Shown here: piece by piece, positions 50,040-58,749 of the stretch | How the letters are laid out: every line of letters starts with the position of its first letter | Position numbering within the stretch: the stretch's first letter is position 1 | Position numbers and translations under genes: made by a program | Assembly: GCF_963665245.1 (NCBI RefSeq) | Contig: NZ_OY762269.1 | Coordinates: 2,796,501-2,860,500 of the forward strand | DNA length: 64,000 nucleotides | Origin: an uncultured Paludibaculum sp. | GTDB lineage: Bacteria > Acidobacteriota > Terriglobia > Bryobacterales > Bryobacteraceae | Reading direction: 5' to 3' | The notes under the pieces: model-generated | Seen by the model: only the letters and a program-made list of their open reading frames with translations | Databases searched by the model: none | Told to the model about the DNA's origin: nothing

Positions 50040-51065
50040 GTGGCCGCCGGAAGACAAGTTCAGGTCCTAGAGAACCTCAACAGCGTCCGATTCGCGGTCT
50101 TTCCTTCCTCCCGGTTTACGCCCATTCTTGCTGCCCTCGGACAGGTAAATCGATCTTCCACGATCGCTATCGCCATCGCGGCTCTGGTGACTGCGGCCGT
50201 GCCCCAGACTCTGGTCGCGCAACGCGGCCGGGGTGTCGGCGGTGGCGTGGTTGGTGGAACAGCAGGAACCGTCCGAGGCTCCGTCTCGCCGGCTGCCTCC
50301 ATTGGCCGCGGTTCCGATGGAATGATGGGCCGGCCGCTACCGGCCGAACGAGGCATGAGCGCGTCGACCATGACCCGGTTGGAATCCAACGAGACGCTTT
50401 CTCAGCGGATCCAACCCCTACTTCCGCCAGGCTCTGACGTGCATTCGGCCGCCACGGGCTTCGAAAGCGAAGGGGCGTTCCTCTCGGCGGTCCATGCCTC
50501 TCACAATCTGAGGATCCCCTTTGACCAATTGAAGAGCCAGATGACACAAGGCGACGGGCAATCGCTTGGCAAGGCCATTCATACGCTTCGTCCGGAGATG
50601 GACAAGCAGGCCGTCAAGGACAACGTCAAGGTCGCTGAGCGCATGTCCAAGGACTCGATACGAGCGACCAAGGACGCGAAAGCCGGGAAGGGGCAGAGCG
50701 TGGCGAGGGACACGCGGGGCGGCGCCTGCGTCGCGGCGGAGATTGACTCCAACTCGAAGCTCTCCCAGCGCCTCACGCCGCTGCTGCCCGTGGGCATGAC
50801 GATGGATCAGGCGTCCGAGGACTTGCGGAACACGGGCCAGTTCGTCGCCGCCCTGCATGTAGCGAAGAACCTTGGTATTCCGTTCAGCGACCTGCGTGCT
50901 CGCATGATCGTCGGCGGAGAATCCCTGGGTAGCGCCATCCGTGCACTCCGCCCGGAGATGCCGCCGACGGAGGTCGATGCGGGCGTGAAGATGGCGACGC
51001 AGGCCTCCGCTCGTGATCTGAACACAGAAGGCAACGCGAGCGCGGCTGCTTCCGTCAGAAAGTAA
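50040..51065 (+). CDS. Exported protein with two copies of a ~65-aa domain
   Basis: 341 codons from a GTG, but the true start is uncertain; the export signal appears to be STIAIAIAALVTAAVPQTLVA at ~40-60. A Gly-rich stretch (RGRGVGGGVVGGTAG) follows. Two homologous domains then occur: LSQRIQPLLPPG...FLSAVHASHNLRIPFDQLKSQM...SLGKAIHTLRPEM and LSQRLTPLLPVG...FVAALHVAKNLGIPFSDLRARM...SLGSAIRALRPEM, joined by a Lys-rich linker. I know similar repeats from acidobacterial secreted proteins but no function. Opposite strand to the flanking TPR genes. Confidence 0.7.
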   Translation: MAAGRQVQVLENLNSVRFAVFPSSRFTPILAALGQVNRSSTIAIAIAALVTAAVPQTLVAQRGRGVGGGVVGGTAGTVRGSVSPAASIGRGSDGMMGRPLPAERGMSASTMTRLESNETLSQRIQPLLPPGSDVHSAATGFESEGAFLSAVHASHNLRIPFDQLKSQMTQGDGQSLGKAIHTLRPEMDKQAVKDNVKVAERMSKDSIRATKDAKAGKGQSVARDTRGGACVAAEIDSNSKLSQRLTPLLPVGMTMDQASEDLRNTGQFVAALHVAKNLGIPFSDLRARMIVGGESLGSAIRALRPEMPPTEVDAGVKMATQASARDLNTEGNASAAASVRK

Positions 51066-51352
51066 CCCCGCGTCTTCAATAGCGGCGACGCTGTCTCGTG
51101 CCGCGACCGGGCAATGAAAGGGAGTCCGTCGGCTCACCCTGGTTAGGAGCCATTCGTGGAGTGGAGTTGTGCGACACCAGCTCGGTCGAATCTCTGAACG
51201 CGCGCTGCTGTATAGCCTTTCGTCAAGCTGGGGAAACGACGAAGGACGAAGGGACATGCGAGCCCTTTCCGGTTGGGAGGCTGTCCTGCCTTGGCGGGTC
51301 GTGATGACGTGCGGCACGCCGTCCGGCCGGCCTGGGATAGCCCCGCGCCGCC
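51066..51352. other. Intergenic stretch between convergent genes
   Basis: No gene or clear terminator seen between the two stops. Confidence 0.4.
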
Positions 51353-52381
51353 TTACTGCCGGTTGGCCTCGCGCCATAGGTCCGCGACGTCCACGCCGTA
51401 CCGCCCCGATTGCTGAACCAGCGTGTTTTCGTAGATCTTCTCTGCCTCGCGGCGGGCAGCCTTGGCTTCCTCGCCGCGTTTGGCGCGTTTCAACAGCCCG
51501 GAGTAGTTGGTTAATAGCCTGGCCAGGAGGAAGTGGCTCGTGCCCACGGCGGAGCGCGCGACTCCAATTGCCTGTCTCATCTGTTCCAGGGCGTGCGGGT
51601 CGTTGTTCAAGGCCGCCGACATCATGGCTTGGTTGCCAAGGGCGGTGGCATATTCCAGCGAATGGACTCGGTCCACGCTCTCGAGGATCTCCGTGGCTCG
51701 GCGTGCCTCCTGCAGTGCCGCGGCTCGGCGGCCCCGTTTCCAAAGGATGAGCCCAAGCTGACCGCGTGCCTCTGATTGCTCCTCCGGCGTAATACCCGTG
51801 CTCTGTTCCTTGATCCGGACCGCCTTCCGGCACAGGGACTCGGCCCGGTCCAAGTCATTGTTCAGCTCCGCCGCCGCGGCCAGCGCAATGGTTACTCGTC
51901 CTTCCACCACGGCTTCGGCGACGAGTTTCCCCTCACTATCCGCGGCCAGTCGCCGCGCCAGCCGGCCAGCCCGGCCTGCTTGTCCCGTCTGCACGTAGAG
52001 GCGGATGAGTTCCGCCTGACACTGCAACAGATCGACCGTGGCCGGCTTGCCCATCGCCGCCCAGAGCCGGATGGCGGCCTTGTAGTGCGCCTCCGCCTCG
52101 AGCGGCCGGCCCAGGGTCGAGGATACACTGGCCAACGATTCCAGACTACGAGCCCGCGGGTTGAGCCGGCCCGGAATGACCTGGGACAGGCTGCTCGCCT
52201 TCTCGAATCCGCGGTAGGCCGCTTCGTAGAGCCCGCTTTCCCGAAGTCTCTGGGCCTCCTCCATGGTTTCGGCCCAACTGCTGTAGGACTGATCGTCCGG
52301 TCCGCCGGTTTGGCCGCTTGCCGCGCAGCCGATGGCCAGAAGGCCGCACCGGACGAACAGAGACACGAATCGTGTTTGCAT
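51353..52381 (-). CDS. Secreted TPR-repeat protein, paralogue 3
   Basis: 342 aa with a signal peptide and Cys (MQTRFVSLFVRCGLLAIGC). TPR-like repeats (GLYEAAYRGFEKASSLSQ, EAHYKAAIRLWAAMGK, ESLCRKAVRIKEQSTGI, ALQEARRATEILESVDR, ALEQMRQAIGVARSAVG) and the end RYGVDVADLWREANRQ match paralogues 1 and 2. GGGAGCAGCC precedes the ATG. Closest to paralogue 2, both in protein and in leader. Function unknown. Confidence 0.82.
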   Translation of the reverse strand: MQTRFVSLFVRCGLLAIGCAASGQTGGPDDQSYSSWAETMEEAQRLRESGLYEAAYRGFEKASSLSQVIPGRLNPRARSLESLASVSSTLGRPLEAEAHYKAAIRLWAAMGKPATVDLLQCQAELIRLYVQTGQAGRAGRLARRLAADSEGKLVAEAVVEGRVTIALAAAAELNNDLDRAESLCRKAVRIKEQSTGITPEEQSEARGQLGLILWKRGRRAAALQEARRATEILESVDRVHSLEYATALGNQAMMSAALNNDPHALEQMRQAIGVARSAVGTSHFLLARLLTNYSGLLKRAKRGEEAKAARREAEKIYENTLVQQSGRYGVDVADLWREANRQ

Positions 52382-52418
52382 TGGCTGCTCCCTTTCGTTG
52401 GCCGATTTTCGGTTACCC

Positions 52419-52469
52419 AAAACAAAGGAGGCCGCCGCTCTGGACTTCCTGTCCCTCGCGACGGCCTCC
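52419..52469 (-). terminator. Leader terminator/attenuator of TPR paralogue 3
   Basis: Gene strand: GGAGGCCGTC pairs with GGCGGCCTCC (10 bp with one G-U), then TTTGTTTT, 38 nt before the TPR start. The same architecture as at 49373-49422, with the stem preserved despite a base change. Confidence 0.7.
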
Positions 52470-52471
52470 AA

Positions 52472-52491
52472 GTGCCTCGGTCAGCCGGAAA
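52472..52491 (-). promoter_or_regulatory. Conserved leader element of TPR cassette, copy 3
   Basis: TTTCCGGCTGACCGAGGCAC on the gene strand, one base different from copies 1 and 2. Confidence 0.6.
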
Positions 52492-52503
52492 TGAGTGCTT
52501 GGT

Positions 52504-52608
52504 CTATGCCCAGAACTTCACGTTGCGCCGAGTTGTCTCGGACAAAACGGGAAGCCCATTCTGAATGCTCAGCCTCTCAATCTCGCCAATCTTCGTTTTC
52601 TCTCTCAC
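52504..52608 (-). pseudogene. Truncated copy of the 69-aa small gene
   Basis: The frame reads KIGEIERLSIQNGLPVLSET then TRRNVKFWA and TAG, aligned with the C-terminal half of the protein at 49458-49667. The N-terminal ~35 residues are missing; a GTG at 52606-52608 could still start it (34 aa). It follows the 32-codon ORF by 6 nt, so a deletion joined the two. Confidence 0.6.
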
Positions 52609-52614
52609 CGTGCA

Positions 52615-52713
52615 TTACGCTGTAGAACGACTATCGTTTGCCGCTTGTTGCAACAGGTCCAGAAAGTTGACACATTGCGCCAGTATTCTGCGCCTTATGC
52701 GGATCTTTGACAT
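52615..52713 (-). CDS. 32-codon ORF upstream of TPR paralogue 3
   Basis: ATG start: MSKIRIRRRILAQC then VNFLDLLQQAANDSRSTA and TAA. Same length and same C-terminal motif as the ORF at 49768-49866. The N-terminal half differs more but keeps SKI. Whether it is translated or marks a conserved promoter is open. Confidence 0.45.
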   Translation of the reverse strand: MSKIRIRRRILAQCVNFLDLLQQAANDSRSTA

Positions 52714-52835
52714 GGCGAGGGGCAGCGAAGTTCCAGCGATACGTACCTTTGCTCAAGCACTGGCCGAGCGAAGGATGGTGGACGGCCGGATTCCAGGCAC
52801 CGGGCGGCGAGGCACGCACAACGATCCACGATTTG

Positions 52836-53534
52836 ATGTCTAATGGGATCGAAGTGAAGGGCTGGCGGAGTTGGTTGCAACTCGGTAACGTCCTGATGCT
52901 TTGCGTCACGGCGTGGCTGCTCGTTGACGGCATGCCGAACATCCTGCGTTGGCGGGCCGTGCGGGACGCCCCTCCCTATAGACGCCCGGAAGCCTTCGAT
53001 TGGGTCGATCCTTCCAAAGGCGTCGGCATCATCAGCTTCTACGCTTACCCCGGGGCGATCTACGAAGGCGACACCACGTCAGTCTGCTACGCTGTCATGA
53101 ACGCCAAGGCCGTGAAGATCGAGCCGCCTTCCGCCGAGGTGTGGCCGACGTTCAACCGCTGCATCGAAGTGAGCCCGGGACGCAACACTACCTACACGCT
53201 CACAGCCGCGGATGCGCATGGCAAGACTGTCACCAAGTCGTTCGAGCTCATCGTGCTGCCGGAGCCCACCCGCGCGCCGCGCATCCACTACTTCCGCGTG
53301 CGGGAGTCCAAGGTCGATCGCGGCGACACCGTCCACCTGTTGTGCTTCTCCACCGCCAACGCCGAACTGGTTCAGGTGGATCCGCCAGCCTTTCCCTCCT
53401 CCGAAGTGCTGCAGGGCTGCTTCTACGCCGTGCCGAAGCAGCCAGTGACCTATACGCTCACGGCGACTGGAACGTTTGGGCGGAAGGCTGTTCGCAAGTT
53501 GACCGTGGCCCCCGATGGCCCGGTTGCGAAATAA
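52836..53534 (+). CDS. Hypothetical membrane-anchored protein with two Ig-like segments
   Basis: 232 aa from MSNGIEVKGW; a longer upstream frame exists but lacks protein-like features. One N-terminal hydrophobic helix (LQLGNVLMLCVTAWLLVDGM) anchors it. Then two similar beta segments: GIISFYAYPGAIYEGDTTSVCYAVMNAKAVKIEPP and RIHYFRVRESKVDRGDTVHLLCFSTANAELVQVDPP, each followed by a YTLTA strand, indicating an internal duplication of an Ig-like fold with paired Cys. Function unknown. Its end lies 13 bp before the DUF2264 gene. Confidence 0.7.
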   Translation: MSNGIEVKGWRSWLQLGNVLMLCVTAWLLVDGMPNILRWRAVRDAPPYRRPEAFDWVDPSKGVGIISFYAYPGAIYEGDTTSVCYAVMNAKAVKIEPPSAEVWPTFNRCIEVSPGRNTTYTLTAADAHGKTVTKSFELIVLPEPTRAPRIHYFRVRESKVDRGDTVHLLCFSTANAELVQVDPPAFPSSEVLQGCFYAVPKQPVTYTLTATGTFGRKAVRKLTVAPDGPVAK

Positions 53535-53547
53535 TGCGGACAGTATG

Positions 53548-55425
53548 TACCGGCGACAATTCCTGAGTCTCGTGCCCGTGGCCGCGGCGTCTGCCCAAGG
53601 CAAGAAGAAGTCGCGCGGCAAGAAGCAGGAGGTTCCTCCTCCGCCTCCTCCGCCGGAAACGCAGGTGAAGGAGTTCTTCCTCGAGATCACACGCGGCTAC
53701 TTGCGCAATGCAGCCAAAACCTCGCCGAGCATGGCCGCGGTGGAATACCCCAACGCCACGATCACCAAGAATTTCCTGGCGAAATCAGGACTCAGCGTGA
53801 CCGGTGTCACGCGCATGATGCCGGCCATGGCCGCCTGGGTTGCGGGCGGACGTGAACCTGGTCTGGAGTTGACCGGCGCCCTCATCAGTGCCTTTCGCAA
53901 TGGCTGCAATCCGCGGCACGCCGACTACTGGCAGGCCGCCGCTCCGAAGCCGTTTGACCAGCGCCAGGTGGAATCGTCGATTGTGGCCTGGACGCTCTGG
54001 CTGATGCGCGACCGGATTCTACCGGCCGTGTCAGAAGAGGATCGCCGCAACATCGCCGCCTGGTTGGCCAGTTGTACCCAGCATCCTGTGCGCACCAATA
54101 ATTGGGCCCTATTCACGGCAGTGAACATCGCCGCCCGCATGCGCCTTTCAGAGAAGTGGCCCGAGTTTCAGGCCGACGAGCAGTTCATGCTCGACGATCT
54201 GAAGGTCATCGAGTCGATGGCCACGGGCGACAGCGGTTGGTACAACGACGGCTTGACCGGGACCGCTTACGACTATTACAACTCCTGGGTCTTCGCCAGT
54301 CATTTCCTCTACTGGAACGAGCTTGTCGGCTCGCGCTACCCCGAGATCAGCAAACGCTTTAGCGAGCGGCTGTCGCGGTATCTCGAGACGGCTCCGCTGT
54401 TTTTTGCCGGTCACGGCGGGCATGTCCTGTACGGACGGTCGCTCATCTACCGCTGGGGCGTCCTGACTCCGCTCGTCCTCGCCTATCAGCAGAAACTGTG
54501 GCCCCACTCGCCCGGACTGCTGCGGCGCATCGTGAATCAGAACATCCTCTATCACGCCTCGATTGGTGGTTTTGACGCCGAGGCGGGGAAGCTGCGGGAG
54601 ACGTATACGCCCGAAGGGTCACCCGCGATCAAGGAGAGCTATATCGACGGGGGCCACCCTTACTGGGGCATGCAGGCGTTCGCGTTCTGGCGGATCCCGG
54701 ACGCCGACCCCTTCTGGACGGCGCCAGAGGAGCCGCTGCCCGTCGAGAAGAGCGACTACGCCATCGCGCTGCCGGAACCCGGCATGCTCATCACGGGCCG
54801 GCGGTCGTCCGGACAGGTGCGCATCTTCAACGCGAAATCGACCCGCGAGGATGTGCACTACCGGGACAAATACAACAAGCTGGCGTACTCGTCTCACTTC
54901 TGCTTTGCCGCCAACCACGACAAGACGCACGCGCCGATCGATGATGTCCTGGCGCTGAGGGACACGCGAACCGGCGAGACCGCGATTCGCGGCGAGATTA
55001 CATCGTCCAATATCGACGCCGAGAAGATTGAGATGGACTACTCCATCCGCCTCGGAGCGGTGACGGCGCAGGTCCATACGGAGATCCCGTTTCTAGGCGA
55101 GTTCGAATCCCGGCTTCACAACGTGACGTTCTCGGGCGGGCCGCTGGAGGGCATCGAATTGGTGGAGGGCGGGTCCGCCTATTCGACTCTGCCGGTGTAC
55201 AAGGAGGCGCACCTGAAGACCTGGAGTCTCAAAGGCTGGAAGAAGTCGGGCAGGGAGGACGCCACCGGCAGTGTGCTCTTCGCGCAGCATCAGGTGCAGA
55301 CGCTGACGGCGCCCGCGGAGCCGAAACTGTTTCTGGCCTCGATGCGCTATCAGAGTCCCAAGGCTCTGCCCAAGGACAAGATCGACGGCGAAGCCTCGCA
55401 ACTGCTGTCCAGGCTCAGGCTCTGA
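53548..55425 (+). CDS. DUF2264 protein
   Basis: 625 aa. Start MYRRQFLSLVPVAAASAQG gives a signal peptide (Tat-like RRQFL), followed by a Pro-rich linker. The DUF2264 domain spans most of the protein: NPRHADYWQ, SSIVAWTLWLMRD, NNWALFTAVNIAARMR, GDSGWYNDGLTGTAYDYYNSW, GRSLIYRWGVLTPLVLAY and SYIDGGHPYWGMQAFAFW. These resemble (alpha/alpha)6-barrel glycan-active enzymes such as heparinase-like or GH families, but the reaction is unknown. Its last 76 bp overlap the convergent gene on the minus strand. Confidence 0.82.
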   Translation, partial: YRRQFLSLVPVAAASAQGKKKSRGKKQEVPPPPPPPETQVKEFFLEITRGYLRNAAKTSPSMAAVEYPNATITKNFLAKSGLSVTGVTRMMPAMAAWVAGGREPGLELTGALISAFRNGCNPRHADYWQAAAPKPFDQRQVESSIVAWTLWLMRDRILPAVSEEDRRNIAAWLASCTQHPVRTNNWALFTAVNIAARMRLSEKWPEFQADEQFMLDDLKVIESMATGDSGWYNDGLTGTAYDYYNSWVFASHFLYWNELVGSRYPEISKRFSERLSRYLETAPLFFAGHGGHVLYGRSLIYRWGVLTPLVLAYQQKLWPHSPGLLRRIVNQNILYHASIGGFDAEAGKLRETYTPEGSPAIKESYIDGGHPYWGMQAFAFWRIPDADPFWTAPEEPLPVEKSDYAIALPEPGMLITGRRSSGQVRIFNAKSTREDVHYRDKYNKLAYSSHFCFAANHDKTHAPIDDVLALRDTRTGETAIRGEITSSNIDAEKIEMDYSIRLGAVTAQVHTEIPFLGEFESRLHNVTFSGGPLEGIELVEGGSAYSTLPVYKEAHLKTWSLKGWKKSGREDATGSVLFAQHQVQTLTAPAEPKLFLASMRYQSPKALPKDKIDGEASQLLSRLRL

Positions 55426-56177
55426 TCCTCGTAGTGGGCGACAACCTGTTCGCCTGAGTCGAGGTTGGTGAGTGCCACGTCCACGGGTTCGCCGGGGCCG
55501 CCTCCGAAGAGCTCGCCCTTGATGGTTTCCGGCATCTCCGGGAACTGAGCCACCACATGGCACTCCTGTACGCTCAGACGGACACCGAAGGCGGGCAGGG
55601 AACTCTCCTCCCCGTAGGCGTTCACCGTCAGCGTGGTCTGTAGCCTGTTGCCTCCCGCGTCCACGATCTCGATAGGGATTTCGTAGATGCCCGAGACGAG
55701 CACCGTCCCGCGCAGCACGCCAGCCTGGGTCAGTGTCAGACCCAAAGGAAGGTAGCCGTGTGGCGCGAGACGGAACTCGAAAGGCGCCGCCCCCTCGGTG
55801 ACCGCCGCCTGCCATTCCATCGCTTGGCCTACCGGCGCAACAATGTATGCCTGCTGCAAGCGTAATGGCGAAACGGTCAATTCCACCCATCGCTCCGCTG
55901 TCTGCCCCTCGGCATCAGTGGCCTGAACCCTGACTGACCACTGCCCTGCCTCGGCCGGCGCGCCATAGAAGCCGGGAACGGACGCCGATCCCAACATAAC
56001 CGTCGAAAGATCTACGAAATACACCCCGGGCGGCAATGCTCCTTCCAATACGGCCCACTGGTAAGGTGCGGTTCCGCCCTCGGCCTTCAACGCCATGGAC
56101 CACGGCCGGCCCACCGAGGGCTGGTTCCAGTCCGGAGAGCCTGTCGTCAACGCCAACGCAAGTAGCAAGATGTGCAT
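55350..56177 (-). CDS. Secreted protein with putative Ig (He_PIG) repeats
   Basis: 275 aa from MHILLLALALTTGS, a short signal peptide. Two putative-Ig modules: GTAPYQWAVLEGALPPGVYF...GQWSVRVQATDAEGQT and GAAPFEFRLAPHGYLPLGLTL...GIYEIPIEIVDAGGN. The C-terminal part (VQECHVVAQFPEMPETIKGELFGGGPG) is unassigned. Its 3' end overlaps the DUF2264 coding sequence by 76 bp on the opposite strand, so one of the two C-termini may be an extension. Divergence of function is unknown. Confidence 0.7.
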   Translation of the reverse strand: MHILLLALALTTGSPDWNQPSVGRPWSMALKAEGGTAPYQWAVLEGALPPGVYFVDLSTVMLGSASVPGFYGAPAEAGQWSVRVQATDAEGQTAERWVELTVSPLRLQQAYIVAPVGQAMEWQAAVTEGAAPFEFRLAPHGYLPLGLTLTQAGVLRGTVLVSGIYEIPIEIVDAGGNRLQTTLTVNAYGEESSLPAFGVRLSVQECHVVAQFPEMPETIKGELFGGGPGEPVDVALTNLDSGEQVVAHYEDQSLSLDSSCEASPSILSLGRALGL

Positions 56178-56187
56178 TCCGTCTGCC

Positions 56188-57498
56188 TCAAGAGGCAGAT
56201 CGGACAACATCGGCGGGGCTTGAGGAATTTTCCGGCTCGACGATCAGGCGCGAGCCGCGCTGTTCCGTGAAGTACGACCACACCCATTGCAGAAACACGC
56301 TCACGCGCAGGTTGGGCAAAGCCAGGAAGAGAACGTGGATCAGCGACCAGGCGAGCCATGCCACATAGCCTGACAGCTTGAGGTTGCCGCGCTCCAGGAT
56401 GGCGTAGTTTCGCCCCACCACCGCCATATTGCCCTTGTTTACGTAGTGGAACGGGGGCGGCGGCGCGTCGTTCATCAGGCGTGCTTCCATCACCCGGGCC
56501 ACGTGCGCGCCCATCTGCATGGCCACCTGTGCTACTCCGGGCAACTGCTTGCCGTCCTGTTCGTAGTAGGCGACGTCGCCGATGACGAAGATCTCCGGGG
56601 CGGACGGCACGCTCAGGTCATAGCGGACCTTCACGCGGCCGGCCCGGTCGGCCGGGCAGCCCAGCCAACGAGCTACGGGCGACGGCGTCACGCCGGCTGT
56701 CCAGATCACCGTGCGGCTGGGGATGCGTTCGCCGCCCAGGGTCACTCCGGTTTCGTCGATCTGCTCGACGGGATGTCCGGTGATCACTTCCACGCCCATG
56801 CTGGTCAGTCGCTTCGTCACTTTGGCCGAGAGCGAGGGATCGAAGCCACCCAGGACGCGAGGTGCTGCTTCCACCAGCAGGATCCGCGTGTCGAGCGGGT
56901 TGATGCGGCGGAAGTCGGACTTCATGCTCAGGCGTGCCAGCTCCGCGATGGCTCCGGCCATCTCGACACCCGTCGGCCCGCCGCCCACCAGCACGAAGGT
57001 GAGCATGGCGGAACGGATGGCCGGATCGGTCTCGTGTTCGGCTGCTTCGAAGGTGGAAAGAACCTTGTTCCGCACCTTGGTGGCGTCGGCCATGGTTTTC
57101 AGGCCTGGCGCAAACTGCTCGAATTCGTCGTGTCCGAAGTAGCTGTGCTGGACGCCGGTGGCCAGCACCAGGAAATCATAGTGCAGGGCCAGCGGTTCGC
57201 GTTCCGGTGTCTCCACCGTCAGCGTGCGGCTGGCCGCATCGACACCCGAAACCTCGCCCAGCAGCACGGTCGTATGCCGGTCTTTCTTCAGCACTTGCCG
57301 GATGGGCGCGGCGATCTGGCCGGGCATCAGCATGGCCGTTGCTACCTGGTAGAGCAGAGGCTGGAACAGGTGGTGATTCTTTCTGTCAACGAGCGTGATG
57401 CGGACATTCAGATGCCGCAGGGCGCGGGCAGCGGCCAATCCGCCGAACCCTCCGCCAACGATCACGATGTGAGGTAAACTTCCATCCCCGGTACCCAT
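56188..57498 (-). CDS. Type II NADH dehydrogenase (NDH-2 family)
   Basis: 436 aa. FAD site VIVGGGFGGLAAARALRHL at the N-terminus, KNHHLFQPLLYQVATAML, second Rossmann motif FVLVGGGPTGVEMAGAIAEL for NAD(P)H, EIFVIGDVAYYEQDGK for FAD, and a C-terminal membrane-binding helix region (LSGYVAWLAWSLIHVLFLALPNLRVSVFLQWVWSYFT). It passes electrons from NADH to quinone at the inner membrane without pumping protons. Slightly shorter than E. coli Ndh. The upstream M48 gene is separated by a terminator. Confidence 0.93.
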   Translation of the reverse strand: MGTGDGSLPHIVIVGGGFGGLAAARALRHLNVRITLVDRKNHHLFQPLLYQVATAMLMPGQIAAPIRQVLKKDRHTTVLLGEVSGVDAASRTLTVETPEREPLALHYDFLVLATGVQHSYFGHDEFEQFAPGLKTMADATKVRNKVLSTFEAAEHETDPAIRSAMLTFVLVGGGPTGVEMAGAIAELARLSMKSDFRRINPLDTRILLVEAAPRVLGGFDPSLSAKVTKRLTSMGVEVITGHPVEQIDETGVTLGGERIPSRTVIWTAGVTPSPVARWLGCPADRAGRVKVRYDLSVPSAPEIFVIGDVAYYEQDGKQLPGVAQVAMQMGAHVARVMEARLMNDAPPPPFHYVNKGNMAVVGRNYAILERGNLKLSGYVAWLAWSLIHVLFLALPNLRVSVFLQWVWSYFTEQRGSRLIVEPENSSSPADVVRSAS

Positions 57499-57578
57499 AT
57501 ACTTCTATTGATGCGCGAAACGACCCCCGCGCGCCATTCGGGTTTGTCTATCTGAAACAGGGGATGGCCGCCTCGGCC

Positions 57579-57614
57579 AAAGAAAAACGCCGCACCCGGG
57601 CGGGGTGCGGCGTT
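57579..57614 (-). terminator. Intrinsic terminator of the M48 peptidase gene
   Basis: On the minus strand an 11-12-bp perfect stem (ACGCCGCACCC with GGGTGCGGCGT) is followed by TTTTTCTTT. It lies 29 bp after the M48 gene stop and before the NDH-2 gene. Confidence 0.85.
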
Positions 57615-57642
57615 CTTTGCGGGAGTCGGCAGATCGATTCGT

Positions 57643-58710
57643 TTAGTTGCGGCGCTTGAGCGTAGGCCGCTCGTCGGATTCTTCCTTGGTGGGCTTTTTG
57701 TCGCTGCCATCGCCGTCGATGGGATCCGTTCCGCCGCCGGGCGATTTCCGCAGCGTCGGGCGGTTGGCGTCCTCAGGAGTCGAACCCACGCGCCGGCGAT
57801 TGTTCATCGACAGCAGCCGGTTCTTCACGTCCTCAAACTCAGAGGTCGTGATCACGTACTCGGGCTTTTCCTTCAACAGATCAGAAATGTTCTTCTGGGC
57901 GGTGGTGATACGGTCGCCGGTGGGTGGATGCGAACTGAAGATCTTGGATACGGCGCCTGGTTTGCGCTTGTTCAGCGACTCCAGCCGTTCGAAGAAGTCG
58001 ACGAACCCGTTTGGATCGTAGCCCGCCTTGTACATGTACTGCAGGCCCAGCAGATCGGCCTCGGATTCAAAGGCGCGGGAAAACTGCAGGAAGCCCAGGG
58101 GAATAGCCAACGACACAGCCTGCCGGATGCCGTAGCCGGTCCAGCCGCCCATGAAGATGAGCGGGATGGTGGCCAGGTTCACCAGATTGCCGCGGGTGGC
58201 CTGCTTCGTGCCGTGGCGCGCGGCGATGTGCGCGATCTCGTGACCCATCACCCCGGCGACCTCGCTCTCGTTCTCCGCGAGAGTGATCAGGCCCGTGTTC
58301 ACGAAGAAGAAGCCGCCGGGCAGCGCCATTGCATTGGGTTCGTCCGTATCGATCACCTTGATGGTCACCGGCACTTTGCAGTCGGAGTTCCGGACAAGGT
58401 TCTGGCCGACACGGTTCACATACTCGGCGATCACGGGGTCGTCGACGATCTTGGCCTGGCGCTCGATCTCCATGGCGTACTGCTTGCCCATGGCGATCTC
58501 TTTTTCGATGGAATACCAGTTCATGCCCTTGCCGACATCGCGGTCACCGATGGCGTCAGGGTCCTTCTTTTTGTTCTTGTTGCTGGTCTTCTTCTTTTCG
58601 GTCTGGCTGCTGTCGGTCTTCGAATCGTCAGTCTTGGGCGGGTCGGCCCAGACCGTGGGTACAATGAGGCCCAGCAGAACGGGCAGAGTGAACGGAAGGC
58701 GCCTGATCAT
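57643..58710 (-). CDS. Exported M48-family metalloprotease
   Basis: 355 aa from MIRRLP; signal peptide LPVLLGLIVPTVWA, then a Lys/Asp-rich linker. Peptidase M48 core: EIAMGKQYAMEIERQ, NAMALPGGFFFVNTGLI, GHEIAHIAARHG (HEIAH at 157-161) and FESEADLLGLQYMYKAGYDP (third ligand Glu). This is the BepA/YfgC-like arrangement without TPRs; it probably degrades or assists folding of envelope proteins. The C-terminus is Pro/Asp/Lys-rich and likely disordered. Followed by a strong terminator. Confidence 0.92.
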   Translation of the reverse strand: MIRRLPFTLPVLLGLIVPTVWADPPKTDDSKTDSSQTEKKKTSNKNKKKDPDAIGDRDVGKGMNWYSIEKEIAMGKQYAMEIERQAKIVDDPVIAEYVNRVGQNLVRNSDCKVPVTIKVIDTDEPNAMALPGGFFFVNTGLITLAENESEVAGVMGHEIAHIAARHGTKQATRGNLVNLATIPLIFMGGWTGYGIRQAVSLAIPLGFLQFSRAFESEADLLGLQYMYKAGYDPNGFVDFFERLESLNKRKPGAVSKIFSSHPPTGDRITTAQKNISDLLKEKPEYVITTSEFEDVKNRLLSMNNRRRVGSTPEDANRPTLRKSPGGGTDPIDGDGSDKKPTKEESDERPTLKRRN

Positions 58711-58749
58711 AGTCGATCCCCTCATCCAGACTAACGTACAGTAGAGTTG

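Noticed and set aside
52707..52835. N-terminal extension of the Ig-like protein gene at 52836
   Set aside because: It overlaps the 32-codon ORF on the other strand, lacks protein-like features and delays the membrane anchor; MSNGIEV gives a normal N-terminus.
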